This document shows, one piece after another, positions 1-9,257 of a stretch of DNA of 64,000 nt. The DNA is from Pseudomonadota bacterium (lineage in GTDB: Bacteria > Bdellovibrionota > Bacteriovoracia > Bacteriovoracales > Bacteriovoracaceae): assembly GCA_027487685.1 (NCBI GenBank), contig JAIYDC010000046.1:1-64000 (forward strand), in the 5' to 3' direction. The notes beneath the pieces are model-generated. The model searched no databases. It was not told where the DNA came from and worked only from the letters and a program-made list of their open reading frames with translations. The stretch's first letter is position 1. The number at the start of each line of letters is the position of its first letter. Both the position numbers and the translations under genes were made by a program.

Positions 1-354
1 AATCTCATCGTTGCCGGCAAAAGAGATCTTGCTGATGATGGGCTTCTCTTGGAGTTTAAATAAGAGGATGTTCTTGTTTCCGGAGACCTTATGATAGGCC
101 TCGACCTCCTCGAAATACTTCATGTCGTAGATCCGGGAAAGATCTTTGCGGAGGAGGTAATTATCAAGCACCATGTCTTGTCGCGTGCCGAGCTTCTCTA
201 GGATGGCCTCAGACTCGACTTTGCGGTTTCCGGTGAATTCGATGCCATCGACACGGAACATCTCATTAATGGGACCGATCATCTCTTGCGCAAAAACAGA
301 ATATGCCTGAATTAGACCTACTATAAAAAGGACAAGTAGCTGCGCTTTTTTCAT
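1..354 (-). CDS. bamA: BamA/Omp85 outer-membrane assembly factor, N-terminal part (cut by window edge)
   Basis: The first 118 codons are present; the rest lies beyond base 1. A signal peptide (MKKAQLLVLFIVGLIQAYSV, then FA before the mature QEM) leads into a POTRA domain with the typical run VDGIEFTGNRKV, DMVLDNYLLRKDLSRIYD, YFEEVEA and LQEKPIISKISFAGN. BamA is the outer-membrane barrel that inserts other beta-barrel proteins, and its POTRA domains bind substrates in the periplasm. The gene is last in the visible prfB-lysS-lolC-lolD-bamA run, 68 bases after lolD, an order I associate with Bdellovibrio relatives. The family call is firm; only the barrel is unseen. Confidence 0.88.
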   Translation of the reverse strand, partial: MKKAQLLVLFIVGLIQAYSVFAQEMIGPINEMFRVDGIEFTGNRKVESEAILEKLGTRQDMVLDNYLLRKDLSRIYDMKYFEEVEAYHKVSGNKNILLFKLQEKPIISKISFAGNDEI

Positions 355-422
355 TTTATTAATTCCTTAGCCATCCATGACGCAAAAGGCTATGTAATTA
401 ATTTTATTTGCAGTCGAAAATT

Positions 423-1082
423 CTAGCCAATTATCTGACCATCTTCAATGACTATTTTGCGTGGAAAGAAAGAAGCCACTTTGTCGTCATGAGTTACGAC
501 TAGCAAAGTAGCGCCGAAATCGGACGCGAGGCCCTTTAAGAGTGTCGTTACTTTCTCCGAATTCTTCGAATCAAGATTGCCCGTGGGTTCGTCGCAAAGA
601 AGAATCTTAGGCCGCAGCGAAAGGGCGCGGATAATATTGATGCGTTGCTGCTCTCCCCCGGAAATTTCAAATGGGAACTTCTCAAAGCAGTGGGTGACTC
701 CGAGGTACTTAGCAAGTTCGCTCATGTCCTTTTCAACCGGTGTCGTATCCCGTCCCCCGATTCGAGCGGGAAGAAGAATGTTGTCACGGCAAGTCATAGA
801 TGGAAGGAGAAAATGAAACTGAAAAACGAAACCCACATTAGCGTTTCGAAACAGTGCCAGTTCCTCGTCGCCCATCGCAGAAAGGTTTTTGCCGCCGATG
901 ACGACCTTGCCTGAGGTAGGCTGATCAAGACCGCCGAGTAGGTAAAGAAGAGTCGACTTACCTGACCCGGAGGCGCCTCGAATCGCGACTGATTCTCGGT
1001 CATCAATCTTAAAATTAAGTCCCCGGAGGACCATGGTTTTGCCGAAGGATTTCTCGACATTCGAAAGAACTATAAAACTCAT
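423..1082 (-). CDS. lolD: LolD lipoprotein-export ABC ATPase
   Basis: The 219-residue ATPase hydrolyses ATP for the inner-membrane complex that releases lipoproteins to LolA. Walker A is GASGSGKST (about 36-44), the signature is SGGEQQR, Walker B is ILLCDEPTGNLDS, and the H-loop is VVTHDD. The length matches stand-alone LolD/MacB-type ATPases. Its start overlaps the stop of the permease gene by 4 bases, so the two are probably translationally coupled. The neighbouring LolC/E-type permease and bamA make lipoprotein sorting the best reading; a MacB-like exporter is the alternative. Confidence 0.92.
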   Translation of the reverse strand: MSFIVLSNVEKSFGKTMVLRGLNFKIDDRESVAIRGASGSGKSTLLYLLGGLDQPTSGKVVIGGKNLSAMGDEELALFRNANVGFVFQFHFLLPSMTCRDNILLPARIGGRDTTPVEKDMSELAKYLGVTHCFEKFPFEISGGEQQRINIIRALSLRPKILLCDEPTGNLDSKNSEKVTTLLKGLASDFGATLLVVTHDDKVASFFPRKIVIEDGQIIG

Positions 1083-2278
1083 GAACTAAACTCCTGGCGA
1101 AGGCCCTGGATTATCGGTCGCCGCTTCAAGCGCAGGAACCCAATGAAAGCAGCGAAGAGGATCCAGAGTAATGAAACGCCGTAGACCGTTATATAGGCCA
1201 TCCGGTCGAGCTTAAGATCAAGGGATGAGAGCACATAGATCTCCCCAGGGATCTGAAGGAAGGATACATGTTTGAGCGCCCAGTTGAAAGCAAGAGAGAT
1301 GAAGTAAGCTCCGATACATGAGACTGACCACATGGCGATGACGGATACAAACCAGAAACGGTTCAGCGCCGAAAGTGAGAGTCCAACTGCCCGGAGGAAG
1401 AAGAACTCCTGGGATTTTTTTTCCATAATGTAGATAACGAACGCAATAATGTTAAAAATCGCGACGACGACAATCAACTGCAGGATCAGAGAAATTGAAA
1501 ACTTCTCTACCTTTACTGCCTCGAGGAGGAAGTCATACTCGTTCCAAAAAGGCCGCACCAGATAACTCGAATCTAGGTTACGTCGCAAAAGATCCTGGTC
1601 ATCGCGAATGGAGTCGAGACTATCTAGAGGTTTAGATGGGTCCCGGGAAGTGACTATAATAAGATTGACTCGGTCGCCTAGGTCCAGGAGGGCCGCGACG
1701 TCAGTTCTAGGAAGATAAATATAGCGCAGATCTTTCTGGTAAATTCCATGCTTAACTACGCTATGAACGGTCACGGGCTGGATCAGCGGAAGGGAGTCAA
1801 GAGACTCATTACCTTTCCCGAAGGTCAGGGCCATAGGGTCTCCGACTTTTAACCGGAGCTGTCGCGCCAGTTCCTCTCCGATAACAACGCCACCAGGGGG
1901 AATAGCGAGTTCTAGGCCCGTGGCCCGAGCGAAGCTTTCATCATCGATGCCGCGAACCAGGACTCCACGGCTCTCTTCACCGGCCATGGCAAAGGCTTCC
2001 GTCTGAATCACCTGCGCCACGGCCAGCGGCGCGACACCCTGGATATGGTCTCTCAGCTCTTCGGAAAGGGAAAAGAATCCCTTCCGATTTGTGATAAGAA
2101 GGTCACCTGAAGCATTCCTAAGTCCCGACTTTAGGAGGTGATCAAAGCCGTCCATAAGACCAAAGGTACAAAGGATCACGGAGATTGAGAACGTAAAACT
2201 CAAAACAGTGGCCAGCAGAATCTTTCCTGCTGACCGGCCATGGAGAACGATACGAAGGATAGAGCGGTAGGAGTGCAT
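1079..2278 (-). CDS. lolC: LolC/LolE-type ABC permease
   Basis: This 399-residue inner-membrane subunit pairs with LolD. One membrane helix near the N-terminus (about 19-42) is followed by a large periplasmic domain of about 220 residues (MacB-like periplasmic core, including GVVIGEELARQLRLKVGD), then three C-terminal helices of the FtsX fold. Only one permease gene is present, so the transporter is probably a homodimer (LolF-like) rather than the LolC/LolE heterodimer of enterics; this is inference. It starts one base into the lysS stop and overlaps lolD by 4 bases. The gene symbol follows the common annotation. Confidence 0.85.
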   Translation of the reverse strand: MHSYRSILRIVLHGRSAGKILLATVLSFTFSISVILCTFGLMDGFDHLLKSGLRNASGDLLITNRKGFFSLSEELRDHIQGVAPLAVAQVIQTEAFAMAGEESRGVLVRGIDDESFARATGLELAIPPGGVVIGEELARQLRLKVGDPMALTFGKGNESLDSLPLIQPVTVHSVVKHGIYQKDLRYIYLPRTDVAALLDLGDRVNLIIVTSRDPSKPLDSLDSIRDDQDLLRRNLDSSYLVRPFWNEYDFLLEAVKVEKFSISLILQLIVVVAIFNIIAFVIYIMEKKSQEFFFLRAVGLSLSALNRFWFVSVIAMWSVSCIGAYFISLAFNWALKHVSFLQIPGEIYVLSSLDLKLDRMAYITVYGVSLLWILFAAFIGFLRLKRRPIIQGLRQEFSS

Positions 2279-3843
2279 TACTCTTCGTCAGCGAAGAAAT
2301 GTTCTTTCTTAAGCAGCGGAAAGAGGATGACATCGCGGATGGTGTGACTATCGGTCAGGATCATCACCAGTCGGTCGATGCCGATCCCTTGTCCCGCTGT
2401 CGGCGGCATTCCATACTCGAGAGCACGAACGAAGTCGTAGTCCACGTCGTTCGCTTCGTCGTCCCCGGCCTCCTTGGCCATCGCCTGGTCAGCAAATCGA
2501 TCTAGCTGGTCCGTCGGGTTATTAAGCTCAGAGAAGGCATTCGCCACCTCCCAGCCATTCATAAAGAATTCGAAGCGGTCGACGAACTCTGGATTCTCAT
2601 CGTTACGCCGAGAGAGCGGTGAAACTTCTGTCGGGTACTCGGTAATGAACGTTGGCTGGATAAGCTGAGCTTCAACGAGTTCCTCGAAGCAGTGAACGAG
2701 AAGTTTACCCCAACTTGTGGCCGCGAGCTTCTTTTGGTCAAGGGAAGTCGGCTTTAAAAGCCCCAAAAGGTGGTCACGGTCATTCACTTGCTCTAGCTCG
2801 GAGCCAGTAAATTTAGCCACAGCTTCTCTCATCGTCAGGCGAGCGTAAGGCCCACGCAGATTAATGTCATGAGTCCCGAAACGAACAATGTCCGTTTTCA
2901 TAACATCACGAGAAATTCCCGTCAGGAGCGCCTCAGTAAAGTCCATTAAGTCGTGGTAAGTCGCGTAGGCCCAGTAAAACTCGATGGAGGTGAATTCCGG
3001 ATTGTGCTTCAGAGAAAGACCCTCATTCCGAAAGCAGCGGTTCATCTCGAAGACTTTATTATATCCACCGACAATGAGCCGCTTCAGATGGAGCTCAGGT
3101 GCGATCCGCATAAAAAGTTCCATGTTCAGAGCATTATGGTGTGTGCGGAAAGGACGTGCGGCAGCGCCGCCTGCTATTGAGTGCATCATAGGGGTTTCGA
3201 CTTCGAGGAAGTCGGCCTTATAAAAATGCTCGCGGATATAGCGGATGATTTCTGAACGCTTGCGCAGTTTCTCTCGAGTCTCAGGGTTCATGATCATATC
3301 CACGTAGCGCATCCGGTACTTTAGCTCCTGGTCCGTGAGACCGTGGAACTTTTCTGGAAGCGGGCGGATCGATTTCGTCACGATCGTAAGCTCGCGAGCG
3401 TTTAAGGCAAGTTCGCCTTTCATAGTCTTGAATACGTCACCTTCGCAGTAAACGATGTCCCCGTAGTCAAGAAGCTTGTATTCAGCAAATCCCTTCTCGG
3501 AGGTAACCTGCTTATTCACGTAAAGCTGGAAGGGTCCAGTTCCGTCGTCGCACTGAAGGAACGCTGCCTTACCAAAGTCACGAACCATTAGCACACGACC
3601 GGCGACTTGGTAGCGCGGGGTTTCCCCGATTTCTTCCTTCGAATAAGGCCCATAGCGCTTAGTAAGATATTCGAAGGTGGTGTTAGGCTTAACGTTGTTC
3701 TTGTAGGGGTTTGAACCCATCTCCTCGAGCTTCCGGCGCTTCTCTAGCCGTACTGTCATCTGTTCAGAAAACTGTTCGATCCATCGCCGCACGTGCTTGT
3801 CTTTCATGATTTTCCCCGAGGCTGTTAGTTTGTCATCATTCAT
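2278..3843 (-). CDS. lysS: Lysyl-tRNA synthetase, class II
   Basis: This cytoplasmic enzyme charges tRNA-Lys. An N-terminal OB-fold anticodon-binding domain (about 60-165, YQVAGRVLMVRDFGKAAFLQ) precedes the class II core with motif 1 (FLEVETPMMHSIAGGAAARPF), motif 2 (FRNEGLSLKHNPEFTSIEFYW) and motif 3 (GIGIDRLVMILT). I place the start at 3843 (521 residues) because this ATG overlaps the prfB stop as ATGA; an upstream in-frame start at 3891 would add 16 residues lying wholly inside prfB. It belongs to the prfB-lysS-lolC-lolD-bamA run. Confidence 0.95.
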   Translation of the reverse strand: MNDDKLTASGKIMKDKHVRRWIEQFSEQMTVRLEKRRKLEEMGSNPYKNNVKPNTTFEYLTKRYGPYSKEEIGETPRYQVAGRVLMVRDFGKAAFLQCDDGTGPFQLYVNKQVTSEKGFAEYKLLDYGDIVYCEGDVFKTMKGELALNARELTIVTKSIRPLPEKFHGLTDQELKYRMRYVDMIMNPETREKLRKRSEIIRYIREHFYKADFLEVETPMMHSIAGGAAARPFRTHHNALNMELFMRIAPELHLKRLIVGGYNKVFEMNRCFRNEGLSLKHNPEFTSIEFYWAYATYHDLMDFTEALLTGISRDVMKTDIVRFGTHDINLRGPYARLTMREAVAKFTGSELEQVNDRDHLLGLLKPTSLDQKKLAATSWGKLLVHCFEELVEAQLIQPTFITEYPTEVSPLSRRNDENPEFVDRFEFFMNGWEVANAFSELNNPTDQLDRFADQAMAKEAGDDEANDVDYDFVRALEYGMPPTAGQGIGIDRLVMILTDSHTIRDVILFPLLKKEHFFADEE

Positions 3844-4992
3844 AGGTCGTCCGTTCCTGTATCTTTGATCTCTCCCCCCAGGGACTTCCATTGGAGGTAA
3901 GATTTTATAAAATCATCCAGGTCTCCATCGAGCACTGGCTCGGCCTGAGAAGAGGTAAATCCGGTGCGGTGATCCTTCACGAGCTTGTACGGATGGAGCA
4001 CGTAGGAGCGGATCTGCGAGCCCCAGGAGTTCTCTTTTTTCCCGGCTTCGACTTTGTCTTGGGCCTCCCGCCTTCTCTGGAGTTCAAGATCGTAGAGGCG
4101 GGACTTCAGGATTTTCATCCCCATGGCCCGGTTCTGGATCTGGGAGCGCTCATTCTGGCAAGCGACGACAATCCCGGTTGGGATGTGGGTGAGACGAACT
4201 GCTGAGTCGGTGGTGTTAACTGACTGACCTCCGGCCCCACCGGATCGATAAACGTCTATCCTAAGGTCCTTATCCAGCACTTCAATTTCTATCGAGTCGT
4301 CGATCTCAGCTGAGACGAAAATCGAAGAGAATGAAGTGTGCCGACGTGCGTTCGAGTCGAAGGGGGAGATTCGGACAAGGCGATGAACGCCGGACTCGGA
4401 CTTAAGTAGACCGAAAGCGTAACTTCCCTGAACGAGTACCGTGGCGGACTTAATTCCGGCGCTGTCGCCGTACTGGAAGTCCGTCACCTGGGCCTTGAAG
4501 CCTTTAGCATCACACCAGCGCTGAATCATACGAAGAAGCATACCGGCCCAGTCGCAGGATTCAGTCCCGCCGGCACCTGCGTTGATGGTCACGATCGCAT
4601 TATTGGCATCCGTTTCACCTGCGAGAAGAGCTTTTTTTTCTGCTTCGTCCAAAGCCATTTTCAATCTCGGGAAGAGCTCTAGGGCTTCCTTCGCTGAAGC
4701 CACATCACCTTCTTCGGCCATCTCAGTTAGGACCTCGAAGTCATCTGAGAGGGTCTTCAGGGAGTTGAAAAGTTTGAGAACTTCCTCGATAAGGGAGCGC
4801 TCTTTTTGGATCTTCGTAGCATTTGTGGAATCGTTCCAGAAGCCGTCTAGCGCTTCGAGTTCCGAAATTTCTCTGAGTCGATTCTGTTTGCGATCGACGT
4901 CAAAGCGACCTCCGAATCGTCAGGAGGGAATCTTTGATCTCACGATAATGAGATTTGAGGTCAGAGAGCTTGAGAAACAGCGAGTCATCCAT
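3840..4992 (-). CDS. prfB: Peptide chain release factor 2, programmed +1 frameshift
   Basis: RF2 releases peptides at UGA and UAA. Translation starts at the ATG at 4992 (MDDSLFLKLSDLK) and meets an in-frame UGA after 30 codons, at 4902-4900. A +1 shift there continues as DVDRKQNRLREISELEALDGFW and gives a 383-residue protein, the family's usual size. Seen in the protein: the SPF codon-recognition tripeptide (VRISPFDSNARR) and the catalytic GGQ (about 254-256, SGGAGGQSVN). Without the shift the reading frame would lack about 90 N-terminal residues. The stop overlaps the lysS ATG. Confidence 0.95.
4897..4915 (-). promoter_or_regulatory. prfB programmed frameshift site
   Basis: On the minus strand the codons read CGG AGG TCG CTT TGA C. 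The CTT TGA C slippery heptamer matches the classical RF2 frameshift signal, and a Shine-Dalgarno-like GGAGG lies three bases upstream, as in Escherichia coli. This is the autoregulatory switch: low RF2 delays UGA recognition and favours the shift that makes more RF2. The UGA is at 4902-4900. Confidence 0.93.
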
Positions 4993-5075
4993 ACTTGGCC
5001 TTTGGAAGACCACACTGTAACAAACAGCGGGAAGCTTTGAAAAGCCTTCCGAGGATCTGACAGCAGGAAATTCTT

Positions 5076-7697
5076 TTACTCGACATCCGCCAGGATCAGA
5101 GACACTACGAAGGCGACCTTCTCGAGCTCAGAGCCATCGGGGATCGCCACGTTAATACTGGCCAGCTGCTTGGGATCATCTGCGATCCGCTGAAGAAGCC
5201 GGCGGAGGTTACGCTGGCGAACGTCTCGGATGCGTGTAACCGGAGCGCGTTCCATATCCTCTGTGAAAAGGATGAGTTCCTCTCGTAGACCCTGCTTTTG
5301 GGTGGAGGTATACGAGTTGACTAGCTCGACAGTGTCACCAAGACTGGAGAGCAACACCCGGGGATCAGAACGTGGCACCGGTTCTGCTTCTTCCTCCGGC
5401 CCTGAGGCACGAATAATGGCATCAGGATCTCGGAGAAGATTACAATCAAAACCAGGTCCAGTCTGAAGCTTGCCGTTCTGATCTGCAATGGCTCCAAGAA
5501 GTGAGACAATGGTCCTTCGGCTTGCTGGTGCTTTCTTGTCGAAACGAAGGAGGAAACGTACGAACTTCCAGATACTACCGAAATCCTTCTCGTCGGGGAC
5601 CATCTCGAATTTGATCATGTACTGAAAGATCTGTTTTTTGAATCGCTTAATGAGAGGACTCTTGTCCGCCAGGAAACCATCCAGGGCCGGGGAATAGATC
5701 ACGTAGGCCCGTTCGACCTCATCTGGGTCAAGGATGTTGTTCAGGTTTACGTCCCAACGAAGGATCGTTGTCTCGGCGTGAAGGAGCGCAATCAGGATCG
5801 TCATGAAGTCGCCCTTGGCGTAAGGAATCTCTTCCTTGGCCCCATCAGTATAGAACTTGCAAGACCGGGCCGCTTTAATCGCACGGTCAAGAAGCAAAGT
5901 GGCCGGTTGGCTGGTGGCGAGTTCTTCACACTTGAGCGGTGCACCTAATGAATCAAACATAAGAGGGAAATAGCTTCGGTACTCAGAGCAAAGGCCCTTC
6001 CAAAAGGTCGCTCGAAAACAGGAAGGTTCAATTCGGTTAAACTGATCGACGGAACAATCCTGCTTCTCCATATACTCATACAGGTCGTCAGAGATACTAA
6101 GAGAAGAAAATAGACTCACTACAAACTCGGTCGCCTCGTTGATATCCATGACCTTGTTGGTATCCGATTGGTATTGGAAGAGAGTTCCCAGGAGCGATAC
6201 GTTATCTGCGGTGCCAATCGCTCGCCCTGGAAGGAGGAGATCCAGTTCCATGAGTTCTCGCTCGAACTTCAAAATCGCCTTTTGCATCTGTTTTTGATCG
6301 ATCGAATAACCACCGATCGCATCCGCGTTAGGGCTCGGACTGCCAAAAGTCATCAGTGCCAGTTTGATGCCGTACTCGTACAATGCTATCTCAAAGATAC
6401 CGTCAGCGTTTCGTCGAAAGCCACGTGTGTAGTATGACGAAATAAACTCACCCTTCATGAATCGGTAGCGCTTTGCTATTCGCTCAAATTGGTCGAGTTC
6501 CACCTGGTGCTCCGGATAGGTATAGCGATACTCATTGAAATCAATGGTATCCTCTACCGGTCGCGGGCCATCGAGCTGGGCCTTAAACTTGTCGTAGATT
6601 CGGTGAAAAATTGTACCGGTTTTAAGTAATGCCTGAGCATGGGTAAAAAGAGTCTTGAGCTCTATCCCCTTAACCTGGGTCAAGTTCCCGTTCATGACGA
6701 TTTTCTTGATCTCTGCGATCATGTTACGGAACTTTTCGATATCGAATGTATCGACCTCCACGAAAAGTTTTGCTGCAGTGACCGCTTGATCAACAGTGAA
6801 GAGCACTTCAGTGTCACGATTATTAAGAGCTCCCTGGGTGATGATCTGGAATAGGTCATCGACGTCGCGCTTTAAGAGCTGGAGAAGGGACTCCTGCTTC
6901 AGGATGATATGCTTGTAACGGTAGGCATCCAGGCCCACCAGGAGGAGCTGGTCAAAATTTAAGATGAGCTTCTCAAGCTCTGCATGAGTGATGATATCCT
7001 CTTCTCCCCCAAGGATGACTTTCTTGAGGAAAAGGACCTTCCGCGCCTTCTCAATGTAGTCTCGGGTGGTTTCAGTCGTAAAACTTTCGAGGAGAGAGAT
7101 GATGTTAAGCTTATGTACCGCACCACCTCGGTTGGGATTAAAAATCGTGCGTAAAGACTGGATGATTGCTTTATTGGCGCCGGAGACACGATCCCGATGA
7201 TTTTGATGAAGAGCATAGGTGACAGGAGATTCGTTCTTAAAGATTGGCCCAAAATTCAAAGCCGCTTCCTGGTTAAACACCAGAGCGAAGTTGACTACCT
7301 TATTCACGGTGGCCTGAGAAATAAAGTTTGGGTCCTCGCCAGTAATGAGGTGTCCGAGATCGAAGACTGATTTCAATGCCTTTAGCATTTCTGGCTTAAC
7401 GTCGGGGCGAAATTTCGCGATGTACTCCTCGAGCTGTACGCGGGAGAGGTAGCCTCGCTTCCCGGACTTAACGACCCGGATGAAGAGGTTGAGGTTCTCC
7501 CCTAAGCACCGAATCTGGGAGCTGATGTTCTCGTTCATGATCTCGCCGAACTTGTCCACATCGAGTTCACACTCGACGGAGAACTGCGAACCGTCGAGCT
7601 GGCGCTTCACCACTTTAGTGCCGAGAAGATCACCGCATCCTACGGCGGTGAGTGCGAGTGCAAACAAAAACAAGAGCGGATTTAACTTAGAAAACAT
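5076..7697 (-). CDS. Large predicted lipoprotein with one EF-hand-like loop
   Basis: I do not recognise the family. The 873-residue product has a lipoprotein signal (LFALALTAVGC, lipid-anchored Cys at 21) and is otherwise helical and hydrophilic, with no membrane segment after the signal. A loop at about 649-660 (DVNLNNILDPDE) fits the 12-residue EF-hand calcium pattern at positions 1, 3, 5, 9 and 12. Its start overlaps the end of the upstream beta-barrel gene by 11 bases, so the two are co-translated and probably act together at the outer membrane. A stem-like sequence after its stop (GGAAG...CTTCC) lacks a U-tract. Confidence 0.8.
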   Translation of the reverse strand: MFSKLNPLLFLFALALTAVGCGDLLGTKVVKRQLDGSQFSVECELDVDKFGEIMNENISSQIRCLGENLNLFIRVVKSGKRGYLSRVQLEEYIAKFRPDVKPEMLKALKSVFDLGHLITGEDPNFISQATVNKVVNFALVFNQEAALNFGPIFKNESPVTYALHQNHRDRVSGANKAIIQSLRTIFNPNRGGAVHKLNIISLLESFTTETTRDYIEKARKVLFLKKVILGGEEDIITHAELEKLILNFDQLLLVGLDAYRYKHIILKQESLLQLLKRDVDDLFQIITQGALNNRDTEVLFTVDQAVTAAKLFVEVDTFDIEKFRNMIAEIKKIVMNGNLTQVKGIELKTLFTHAQALLKTGTIFHRIYDKFKAQLDGPRPVEDTIDFNEYRYTYPEHQVELDQFERIAKRYRFMKGEFISSYYTRGFRRNADGIFEIALYEYGIKLALMTFGSPSPNADAIGGYSIDQKQMQKAILKFERELMELDLLLPGRAIGTADNVSLLGTLFQYQSDTNKVMDINEATEFVVSLFSSLSISDDLYEYMEKQDCSVDQFNRIEPSCFRATFWKGLCSEYRSYFPLMFDSLGAPLKCEELATSQPATLLLDRAIKAARSCKFYTDGAKEEIPYAKGDFMTILIALLHAETTILRWDVNLNNILDPDEVERAYVIYSPALDGFLADKSPLIKRFKKQIFQYMIKFEMVPDEKDFGSIWKFVRFLLRFDKKAPASRRTIVSLLGAIADQNGKLQTGPGFDCNLLRDPDAIIRASGPEEEAEPVPRSDPRVLLSSLGDTVELVNSYTSTQKQGLREELILFTEDMERAPVTRIRDVRQRNLRRLLQRIADDPKQLASINVAIPDGSELEKVAFVVSLILADVE

Positions 7698-9015
7698 AGC
7701 GTAGCCCGCCGTAGATAGAGTCGTTGTTGGTATATGGTGACCAGTAGGAATTACCGCTAACTGGAGTTCCGATGAGGTTGAGACCGGCGTTCATGATAAA
7801 AGCAGAAGAAACCCGGTAGGTGGCCCGGAGCATGACCAATCGATCCGTGGTCAACATATCGTACTTCGCGTCGGCAGAAACGGTATACCGTCGGCCTATA
7901 TTCCGGACTGCTACCACGTTCAAGGCCTGATTCCATCGTGGGTCCAGGGCCAAGTCTTCCTTATCGCGATCGAATGGAGACAACCGAGCGACGTAATTGA
8001 AGGCGAGAGTATAGAGGTCATTTGAGCGAGAAATCCCGCCTCCGACGTAGTCCTCACGTTGCTTCTTATTTTTAATCTCGGTATAGCGCACGCGCTCATC
8101 GACATCCGGAAACTCGTTGGGACGGACTGCCATCCCCGAGACATACATTTCGATGTCTCTATTTCGATACTTGAGAGTCGAACCCAAAACATCGTGGTAG
8201 TAGAACCTCGGCGCGATCTGCGCGTTGACCACATTCTGAACGAAATCGACGTTGACCTCAACATCAGGGGTGGTGGAGTTCTCAGGCTTGCGGATAAGAA
8301 AATTGTCCATGACCCAATGCTTGGATTCATAGCCAATGTTGGCCCCAGCAGAGTAGCGGTAAATGACTTCAGAGATTTCTGGGTAATCAACGTCGTAGCG
8401 AATGTCCATCATAACACCTTCGACCTCAGCGCTGGTGGCAGGTGTATCGGCCCAGGGATGGCGGGAGGTAATGGACCTATCTTTCTTGTCGATGTCGAGA
8501 GACGGATTCATTTCGGGAACATAGATCCCAGAAACAAAAGCACGGTAGCGCATGCCGTTGGTAGATCTTCGCTCGTAGGAAAGGCCAGTGAGGCCTTCTT
8601 GACCTGGCGTAAAATAGTCAAAGTTCCGCCGGTTATTGAGCTTTCCGAAACCCCAGTTTTCGTCAACTGCGGACCAGGAAAGGACTTGCCGACCAAAACG
8701 AACCCGATCCTTAGAAGTGAGGTTTCCTCCGACGAAAGCTTCTTGCAAGGAGTACATCGCGAGACTCTGGTCATTAACGAGAGAAGAGATATGGAAGCGG
8801 CGCTCGAGTTCACTTTCTCGGAGCGTGCCTACGTTTCGCTTGTAATCGAACTCGAAATCGGCGTTGAAGCGGTTCCCGGGGACGTTACCAACTTGGTTCG
8901 AGGCTTGGTTGCTAAGAGCACCGAAGTGACCCTGGATCACACCTGGTGTCGCGCCAAAGCAGGCTTGTCCTATGACCAGGCCCCCGAAAGCAAAAGTTGT
9001 AAGCGTTGTCCGCAC
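7687..9015 (-). CDS. Predicted outer-membrane beta-barrel protein
   Basis: The 442-residue product has a signal peptide (about 1-22, ending CFGA), many alternating aromatic/polar beta-strand segments, and the C-terminal signature YGGLRYVF, whose final Phe is typical of BAM-inserted barrels. The tone of the sequence (QEAFVGGNLTSKDRVRFGRQVLSWSAVDENWGFG) resembles DUF1302-like or alginate-export-type barrels, but I cannot assign a substrate. It is the first gene of a two-gene operon with the overlapping lipoprotein gene. It is transcribed divergently from the subtilisin gene across a 242-base gap. Confidence 0.8.
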   Translation of the reverse strand: MRTTLTTFAFGGLVIGQACFGATPGVIQGHFGALSNQASNQVGNVPGNRFNADFEFDYKRNVGTLRESELERRFHISSLVNDQSLAMYSLQEAFVGGNLTSKDRVRFGRQVLSWSAVDENWGFGKLNNRRNFDYFTPGQEGLTGLSYERRSTNGMRYRAFVSGIYVPEMNPSLDIDKKDRSITSRHPWADTPATSAEVEGVMMDIRYDVDYPEISEVIYRYSAGANIGYESKHWVMDNFLIRKPENSTTPDVEVNVDFVQNVVNAQIAPRFYYHDVLGSTLKYRNRDIEMYVSGMAVRPNEFPDVDERVRYTEIKNKKQREDYVGGGISRSNDLYTLAFNYVARLSPFDRDKEDLALDPRWNQALNVVAVRNIGRRYTVSADAKYDMLTTDRLVMLRATYRVSSAFIMNAGLNLIGTPVSGNSYWSPYTNNDSIYGGLRYVF

Positions 9016-9257
9016 TAACTGTACCCCGCTGAAAAATGGCTTCTCATTTTATTATGCACAAAATCAAGAGACCCTATTAACGCATCGTATCAAGGCAAGA
9101 GCCTCCCCTCGAATGTAACTGTAAAGGTTACATACATTGAGCAAGATCCAGGCACCTGTAAACTATCCTAATGACAGAAGTTTTCATTTGCCCTCAATAA
9201 ATTCAGGAGATAATATCTCCGCGGACAGTTTCACTCTAGTATAAGGACATAAGCTCA
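9016..9257. promoter_or_regulatory. Divergent control region with two inverted repeats
   Basis: This 242-base gap separates the minus-strand barrel operon from the plus-strand subtilisin gene. It holds TGTAAC-N7-GTTACA at 9114-9132 and the perfect palindrome GGAGATA-A-TATCTCC at 9206-9220. The second lies about 37 bases before the subtilisin ATG, near where a promoter would be. Both look like operator sites for dimeric regulators. No clear -35/-10 pair could be fixed by eye. Confidence 0.4.

Noticed and set aside
3840-4721. prfB as a truncated or frameshifted pseudogene.
   Set aside because: The break falls exactly at the conserved CTT TGA C recoding signal and the +1 frame continues the RF2 sequence without loss.
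8059-9018. Plus-strand open frame of 319 codons opposite the barrel gene.
   Set aside because: The minus-strand product has a signal peptide and a barrel C-terminus; the plus-strand translation has neither domain nor ribosome site.
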